Part shown: in pieces, positions 4,909 through 8,457 of the stretch
Layout of the letters: every line of letters starts with the position of its first letter
Position numbering within the stretch: position 1 is the first letter of the stretch
Assembly: GCA_018882545.1 (NCBI GenBank)
Contig: VERS01000059.1
Span: 1 to 8,457, forward strand
DNA length: 8,457 nucleotides
DNA from: Mycobacterium sp.
Lineage (GTDB): Bacteria > Actinomycetota > Actinomycetes > Mycobacteriales > Mycobacteriaceae
Direction: 5' to 3'
Made by a program: the position numbers and the translations under genes
The notes under the pieces: generated by a model
The model's input: only the letters and a program-made list of their open reading frames with translations
Databases searched by the model: none
Told to the model about the DNA's origin: nothing

Positions 4909-6275
4909 CCGCCGAACAAGAGGTACAAGCCCGTCAGCGTGTAGGCGACCATCACCAGCATCATGGCGAGTTGTCCGCTGAGTTGATGGCCCACCGGTAT
5001 GACGCGCAGGGCCTGGTCGTGTGCGGAGATCACCGCCACGACATGTCCGAGGACGACGCAGGCGACTTTGATGGTCCACAGCAGGGTCGGATTCATCGAC
5101 AGGACATAGACCACATCGCCGGAGTCCAGCCCGAGCAGGTGCCAGCCCCTGCCGAGTGGATCGGCCAGTCGGACAAGGGTTTCCTGGCCGCGCTCGATCA
5201 GATAGGACAGGTAGTGGGCGAAGATGTAGCCGACCACGATCGGAATCAGGCAGTGCGCGAGCCGTCCGGGTAACTCCCGGCGCTGTTGGGGTGTCACCCC
5301 TGCCGTCGCGCGGGCGGCGGCGGTGAACGTCACTCCCACAACGATGACGAAGACCAACAGACCCAAGGTCCGCAGCGCCGAGCCGCCACCGAACTCGCCG
5401 ACAAGTGGCACAGCCGCGCTGTTGCGGTCGACGAAATTCCTGAATCCCTTGGATTGGGAGAAGCTGTCGAAGGCGGTGGATCCCAGCAGCACCGCCATCA
5501 CCGCGACGGTGCCCGGGCGCACCGGCATGGTGGGCAGGTGATCGAGCGGATTGCCCACCACGATGGCTCCGGTGTCGCGGTTACGCCGAAACGGTGCCAG
5601 CCGGGAGACCGTCACGCTGTAGACCTCGAAGGGATCGGCGCGGGCGAACCACCTGGGCCCGAACACCGCGGCGCCGGCGAACATGGCGACCACGTAGCAC
5701 AGGATCCAGATCTTGATCGCGCTCAGCGAGCCGGGGTCGGGGCTGGCCAGTTCCAGCCATACGAACGCGAATAGGCCCAGTGCCGCCGGCCAGTACCCCA
5801 GGCCCGCGGGGTAGCGGCGTCGGGTATCGGTGTCCCTACTCCGATCGCCGCGGCCGGTGGGCAGCAACCGCCACAAGGTGCGCACCGGGGAGATCACCCG
5901 CCAGATAGGGCCGATCATCACCGACACCGCGACCAGCCCCACCCACAGCAGGACGTAGAACGCCCCTGGTAGGGCGTTGTCCTTGTTTTGCGGTCCCCAG
6001 ATCGCCGCGAGGGCTACCCATCCTGCGGCGGCCAGCGCGAGAGCCGCAAGGACGGTGCGCAGCGCCGCGGAGTCGACGGCGTCGGTCACCCGCTTCGGGA
6101 GTGGGCGCCCGGGTTTGGCCGGGTCGAAGCGCGGAGTGCGCCATGCGACCGCGACCACGGCGAAGGTGACGATGAGGGCCCACACGCCGCCGATGAGTGC
6201 GTAGGCCAGCGGGATCGGCAGATCGGTGGAGCCACCGACCCCGTGCGCGAGGAGGGTCTCGGTGGTTTCGGGCAT
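4905..6275 (-). CDS. Ten-helix integral membrane protein (actinobacterial 'fenitrothion hydrolase'-type family)
   Basis: Polytopic membrane protein of 456 residues. About ten helices can be seen: 20-45, 70-93, 103-125, 160-177, 186-206, 255-270, 300-321, 338-360, 397-418 and 433-454. The N-terminus has the family hallmark AHGVGGSTDLPIP. Many actinobacterial relatives carry the inherited label 'fenitrothion hydrolase'; I see no hydrolase motif and would not trust it as a function. Conserved-looking His sit in or beside the late helices (H341, H354, H411, H419, H430), the kind of arrangement used for metal or heme binding, as in CopD-like proteins, but this is not a recognisable CopD domain. 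Its ATG overlaps the stop of the cupredoxin-like lipoprotein gene (TGATG), so the two are probably made together and may form a complex. Its stop overlaps the truncated transpeptidase GTG. Confidence 0.9.
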   Translation of the reverse strand: MPETTETLLAHGVGGSTDLPIPLAYALIGGVWALIVTFAVVAVAWRTPRFDPAKPGRPLPKRVTDAVDSAALRTVLAALALAAAGWVALAAIWGPQNKDNALPGAFYVLLWVGLVAVSVMIGPIWRVISPVRTLWRLLPTGRGDRSRDTDTRRRYPAGLGYWPAALGLFAFVWLELASPDPGSLSAIKIWILCYVVAMFAGAAVFGPRWFARADPFEVYSVTVSRLAPFRRNRDTGAIVVGNPLDHLPTMPVRPGTVAVMAVLLGSTAFDSFSQSKGFRNFVDRNSAAVPLVGEFGGGSALRTLGLLVFVIVVGVTFTAAARATAGVTPQQRRELPGRLAHCLIPIVVGYIFAHYLSYLIERGQETLVRLADPLGRGWHLLGLDSGDVVYVLSMNPTLLWTIKVACVVLGHVVAVISAHDQALRVIPVGHQLSGQLAMMLVMVAYTLTGLYLLFGG

Positions 6276-6700
6276 CAGGGCCTGACCGCGATGGTGACGA
6301 TCGTGCGGTTGAGGTCGTGCAGTTCCACGTCGACGCTGCCGGGAACGTCAACGGTGAACTCGAACCGCTGCGCGGGCCGGGGTTGCACCTCGAAGACGTG
6401 TTCGGGGATCGAGTGGACGTGAATGCTGTCGGCCACGTCGCTGCTCACCGCGAGGATGATCGGTTGCCCCACGGCGGCCTCGGCCTGGGCGTTGGTCGGG
6501 GTGACCGATCCCGCGGCGATGGTGGCCGTGATGACGGGCCCGGCTGTCGGACTCGGCGTTGCATCGGCCGGTGACGGTGTGGTCGTCGCAGCAGTTGGCG
6601 GGGTGGAGGAGGGCCCGGCGGTGGTCGCCGGGCCGGACCCGCACCCGGTGGCGACGACGGCCGCCACCGTCAGCGGAATCCACACTTTCATCAGTGACAC
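6275..6700 (-). CDS. Cupredoxin-like lipoprotein
   Basis: Exported lipoprotein, probably a metal-binding partner of the membrane protein encoded next. Numbered from ATG 6691 (138 residues), MKVWIPLTVAAVVATGC is a lipoprotein signal with C17 as the lipidated residue. A P/T/S-rich linker runs to ~50, then a small beta domain (52-138) with cupredoxin character: VGQPIILAVSSDVADSIHVH, then FEFTVDVPGSVDVELHDLN and IVTIAV. His at 91, 93, 98 and 125 are candidate ligands. There is no Cys ligand, so a blue type-1 copper site is not expected. The GTG at 6700 is an alternative start with GGCGG 7 nt upstream; both give a workable signal peptide. It lies 11 bp after the ycnI stop and its own stop overlaps the following ATG, marking a tight three-gene unit. 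Confidence 0.85.
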   Translation of the reverse strand: MSLMKVWIPLTVAAVVATGCGSGPATTAGPSSTPPTAATTTPSPADATPSPTAGPVITATIAAGSVTPTNAQAEAAVGQPIILAVSSDVADSIHVHSIPEHVFEVQPRPAQRFEFTVDVPGSVDVELHDLNRTIVTIAVRP

Positions 6701-6711
6701 TCGAGGGCCGC

Positions 6712-7407
6712 CTACTGGTGCGCCGGTGAGGGCGTGAGCGCCTCGGCATCAGCGGTCGGACCGGCAGCGAGGGACCGGCGTGAGGCCCGGTCGATCCCGA
6801 ACACGGCCAGCGCCAGAGCGATCACCGACATCCCCAGCGCCGACCAGGCCACGATGGGCAGCACGCTGCCGGCCGGCTTGGTGATGCTCGCCGCCGGCAC
6901 CGGGAACTTCGGCTTGTCCCCGCCCGTGGTCGCTTCGGTCCACGCCTCGGTGCTGCCGTCGGAGAACGTCTGGGTGGTCGGCAGCGCCAGGATGTCGGCA
7001 TCGGGCAGCGGTCCGGCATAGAGGGCGAACTGCGCGAACTGGCCCGAGGGGATGCCCCCACCGGTAGATGTCCAGGTCACCGTGTTGACCACCTCGGTGA
7101 CCGGTGTGCCGTCGTCCTTGTACAGGGGCGGGTCGATCTTTCGCTTGGTGACCTCAATGTTCCAGCCCGCCACCGGTTGTGGCCGCACGGTGCGCAACGG
7201 GGTCTCCTCGGGGATGCGCACCTCGATTTTGGTGGTGGCCGGCTTGCCGGTCTCGGTGGGCACTCCGAGGGTGACCACCCCGAATCCTCCGGGGCCGGCA
7301 CCGTCGAGTTTGGCGTCGACGTGAGCCGCCGCGGCCGGACTGGTCATCACGGCCACCACCGCGCCGACGGTGAGTGCTCCGACTACGCGCCGTAGGGATG
7401 TGAACAT
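6712..7407 (-). CDS. ycnI: YcnI-family (DUF1775) exported copper-binding protein with C-terminal membrane anchor
   Basis: Extracytoplasmic copper-binding protein, 231 residues. The signal peptide (1-28) ends in PAAAA before HVDAK, so H29 becomes the first residue of the mature chain. In the YcnI family this N-terminal His, with a Trp and an acidic residue, forms the Cu(II)-binding 'monohistidine brace'. The DUF1775 domain spans ~29-180 (LGVPTE, TKIEVRIPEE, AGWNIEV, VTWTSTGGGIPSGQFAQF, ALPTTQTFSDG). A C-terminal helix (~188-210, VLPIVAWSALGMSVIALALAVFGI) and basic residues anchor it. The start is ATG 7407, because GGAGGA (7412-7417) is ideally placed; an in-frame ATG at 7419 overlaps that site. 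It lies 71 bp after the MFS stop and 11 bp before the cupredoxin-like lipoprotein. Other actinobacteria often pair ycnI with copC; none is seen here. Confidence 0.93.
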   Translation of the reverse strand: MFTSLRRVVGALTVGAVVAVMTSPAAAAHVDAKLDGAGPGGFGVVTLGVPTETGKPATTKIEVRIPEETPLRTVRPQPVAGWNIEVTKRKIDPPLYKDDGTPVTEVVNTVTWTSTGGGIPSGQFAQFALYAGPLPDADILALPTTQTFSDGSTEAWTEATTGGDKPKFPVPAASITKPAGSVLPIVAWSALGMSVIALALAVFGIDRASRRSLAAGPTADAEALTPSPAHQ

Positions 7408-7411
7408 GGGT

Positions 7412-7417
7412 TCCTCC
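7412..7417 (-). promoter_or_regulatory. Ribosome binding site of ycnI
   Basis: GGAGGA on the minus strand, 4 nt before the ATG at 7407. It is the best Shine-Dalgarno in the window and settles the start, since the alternative ATG (7417-7419) would overlap it. Confidence 0.8.
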
Positions 7418-7461
7418 ATCTGTGTTGTCCTGTCGTGCAGGGGTTTTGCGTTGATTGCGGG

Positions 7462-7474
7462 CGAACGACGTTCG
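7462..7474. promoter_or_regulatory. Palindrome CGAACG-A-CGTTCG upstream of ycnI, possible operator
   Basis: Perfect 6-bp arms with one central base, inside the 71-bp gap between the MFS stop and the ycnI start, about 55 bp before the ATG, where an operator could sit. It looks like a mycobacterial LexA box (CGAAC-N4-GTTCG core) but the spacer is 3 nt, not 4, so LexA binding is doubtful. No clear -10/-35 pair is seen nearby. Confidence 0.3.
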
Positions 7475-7478
7475 GTGG

Positions 7479-8457
7479 TCACCGTGCTGCGTTGACCTCC
7501 TGGCGATCGGCGTCGTGCTGTAGGTGGCCGTTGTGGGCCAGGGCGCGCAGGGCGGCGGCGCAGCACAGCCCGATCCCGGTCAGTGCCCCCCACACCAGGG
7601 TCCCGGCGCCGTGCTCCGGCGCGGCCTGAACCAGAGCCCCGACGGCGACGTTGCCGGCCAGGATTCCGACGCCGACGATGGTGCTGTAGAAGCCGTAGTG
7701 GGTGCCGACCAGGCGTCCACCCGAGAGGGCCACCACGGTGTCCATCTCGAAGGGGAACACCGCCGCGGATCCGATCGCCAACAGGGCGGTGCTGAGCAAC
7801 AGGGCGCCGATCGCCGCCACAGCACCGAAGCGGTTGTCGGGCAACAGGATCAGCGGCACGAAGGACAGCGCGACCACCGTCATCCCGATGACCAGGCAAC
7901 GACTGGTGCCCCACCGGTGGGAAAACCAGCGGGTGATCCGCAGCTGGGCGCTCACTGCAACCACACCGGATACGGCGAACATGGCGGCGATCAGGGCTGA
8001 TGAGTGCTGGGGCGCAAGGACCGCTGCGTGCAGTGGCATCGCCAGGTAGACCTGGAAGGTCAACACGTAGGAACCGATCATCGCCACGGCGAAGAGCAGG
8101 AAGGACCGGTTGGACACGACGGTGCGCCAGTCCTGCAGGACCGACGTCTTGTCCCGGGTCAGCTCAGAGTCATGCTGGGGCAGGGCGAACAACTGGGCGA
8201 TCGTCAGCACGGCGAACACCGCCGCAGCGCACGCCGCGGTGAGTCGGAAGTCGACGGCCATGAAGGCCAATCCGACCAGCGGCCCTGCCAGGATGCCGGC
8301 CTGGTAGAAGACGTTGAATAACGCGAACGCCTCCACCCGCCGCTCGCCGGCGTCGGCGGCCAGGTAGGCGCGCACGGCCGGGTTGAACAGCGCCCCGGCG
8401 AAACCTGTTGCCGCCGAGGCGATCAGCACCGCGGGTAGCGAATGGGCGAACACCAGC
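7479..8457 (-). CDS. Major facilitator superfamily transporter; N-terminus beyond right edge
   Basis: Proton-driven efflux-type transporter of the inner membrane. The frame stays open to the right edge, so the true start is outside; the visible 325 residues would begin near helix 3 of a usual ~410-residue, 12-helix MFS protein. The first visible segment (TGFAGALFNPAVRAYLA) and following (FNVFYQAGILAGPLVGLAF) match the helix 4-5 region of drug-efflux MFS members of the MdtH type. A cytoplasmic loop (LPQHDSELTRDKTSVLQDW) splits the two halves, and the second half carries about six helices. The terminal segment has spaced His (AHNGHLQHDAD) with possible metal affinity. The substrate cannot be read from sequence; its place ahead of ycnI suggests metal or metal-chelate export, which is inferred. 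Motif A between helices 2 and 3 is not visible. Confidence 0.88.
   Translation of the reverse strand, partial: LVFAHSLPAVLIASAATGFAGALFNPAVRAYLAADAGERRVEAFALFNVFYQAGILAGPLVGLAFMAVDFRLTAACAAAVFAVLTIAQLFALPQHDSELTRDKTSVLQDWRTVVSNRSFLLFAVAMIGSYVLTFQVYLAMPLHAAVLAPQHSSALIAAMFAVSGVVAVSAQLRITRWFSHRWGTSRCLVIGMTVVALSFVPLILLPDNRFGAVAAIGALLLSTALLAIGSAAVFPFEMDTVVALSGGRLVGTHYGFYSTIVGVGILAGNVAVGALVQAAPEHGAGTLVWGALTGIGLCCAAALRALAHNGHLQHDADRQEVNAAR

Noticed and set aside
4909..5079. N-terminal extension of the transpeptidase reading frame
   Set aside because: It lies inside the 3' end of the 10-helix protein gene, whose frame encodes a clear last membrane helix; the extension has no resemblance to an Ig-like domain or signal peptide.
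5286..5774. Plus-strand ORF of 162 codons
   Set aside because: Antisense shadow of the 10-helix membrane protein gene; polar low-complexity composition with no ribosome binding site.
4905..6275. CopD-type copper import domain
   Set aside because: Intramembrane His are present, but the N-terminal AHGxGxxxDLPxP hallmark and overall layout belong to a different actinobacterial membrane family.
7462..7474. LexA/SOS box
   Set aside because: The core halves match but the spacer is 3 nt rather than 4, and the neighbouring genes are not DNA-repair genes.
7408..7914. N-terminal extension of the ycnI reading frame
   Set aside because: It overlaps the MFS gene out of frame and is Arg/Gly-rich; the signal peptide and ideal GGAGGA site fix the start at 7407.

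Overview
The DNA is GC-rich, has strong third-position GC bias and tightly packed genes. Its protein families (Ig-YkuD type L,D-transpeptidase, actinobacterial YcnI with a C-terminal anchor, short lipoproteins with P/T/S-rich linkers) point to an actinobacterium, most likely a Mycobacterium/Mycolicibacterium or a close relative. The genus is inferred; no rRNA or tRNA is present to fix it.

Layout. (1) The left edge (1-867, minus strand) is a recombination module: an excisionase-like winged-helix protein whose stop overlaps (TAATG) the start of a tyrosine integrase, which runs off the left edge. (2) 868-1240 has no convincing gene and holds a 7-bp-arm inverted repeat. (3) 1241-2152 (plus strand) encodes a five-helix membrane protein with a long His/Met/Asp-rich tail that includes a natural His6 run and a duplicated 12-residue HMDGDMHM repeat. 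(4) From 8457 down to 2176, everything is on the minus strand in one direction with short gaps or overlaps: an MFS transporter (cut by the right edge), a YcnI copper-binding protein, a cupredoxin-like lipoprotein, a 10-helix membrane protein, an L,D-transpeptidase lacking its N-terminal half, a small two-helix DUF2933-like protein, a single-pass protein of unknown function, and a seven-bladed YVTN beta-propeller lipoprotein. The plus-strand gene and the propeller gene converge, with 23 bp between their stops.

How the genes may work together. Almost every product is predicted to be exported or membrane-bound, and many carry likely metal ligands: a mature N-terminal His in YcnI, clustered His in the cupredoxin-like lipoprotein, intramembrane His in the 10-helix protein, and His-rich ends on at least four unrelated proteins. 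The simplest reading is a cargo island for handling a transition metal (most likely copper) in the cell envelope, carried by or next to an integrase-borne element. No P-type ATPase, CsoR/RicR-type regulator, multicopper oxidase or CopC is visible, so this is not one of the standard copper operons. The copper assignment rests mainly on YcnI and His/Met chemistry and is an inference.
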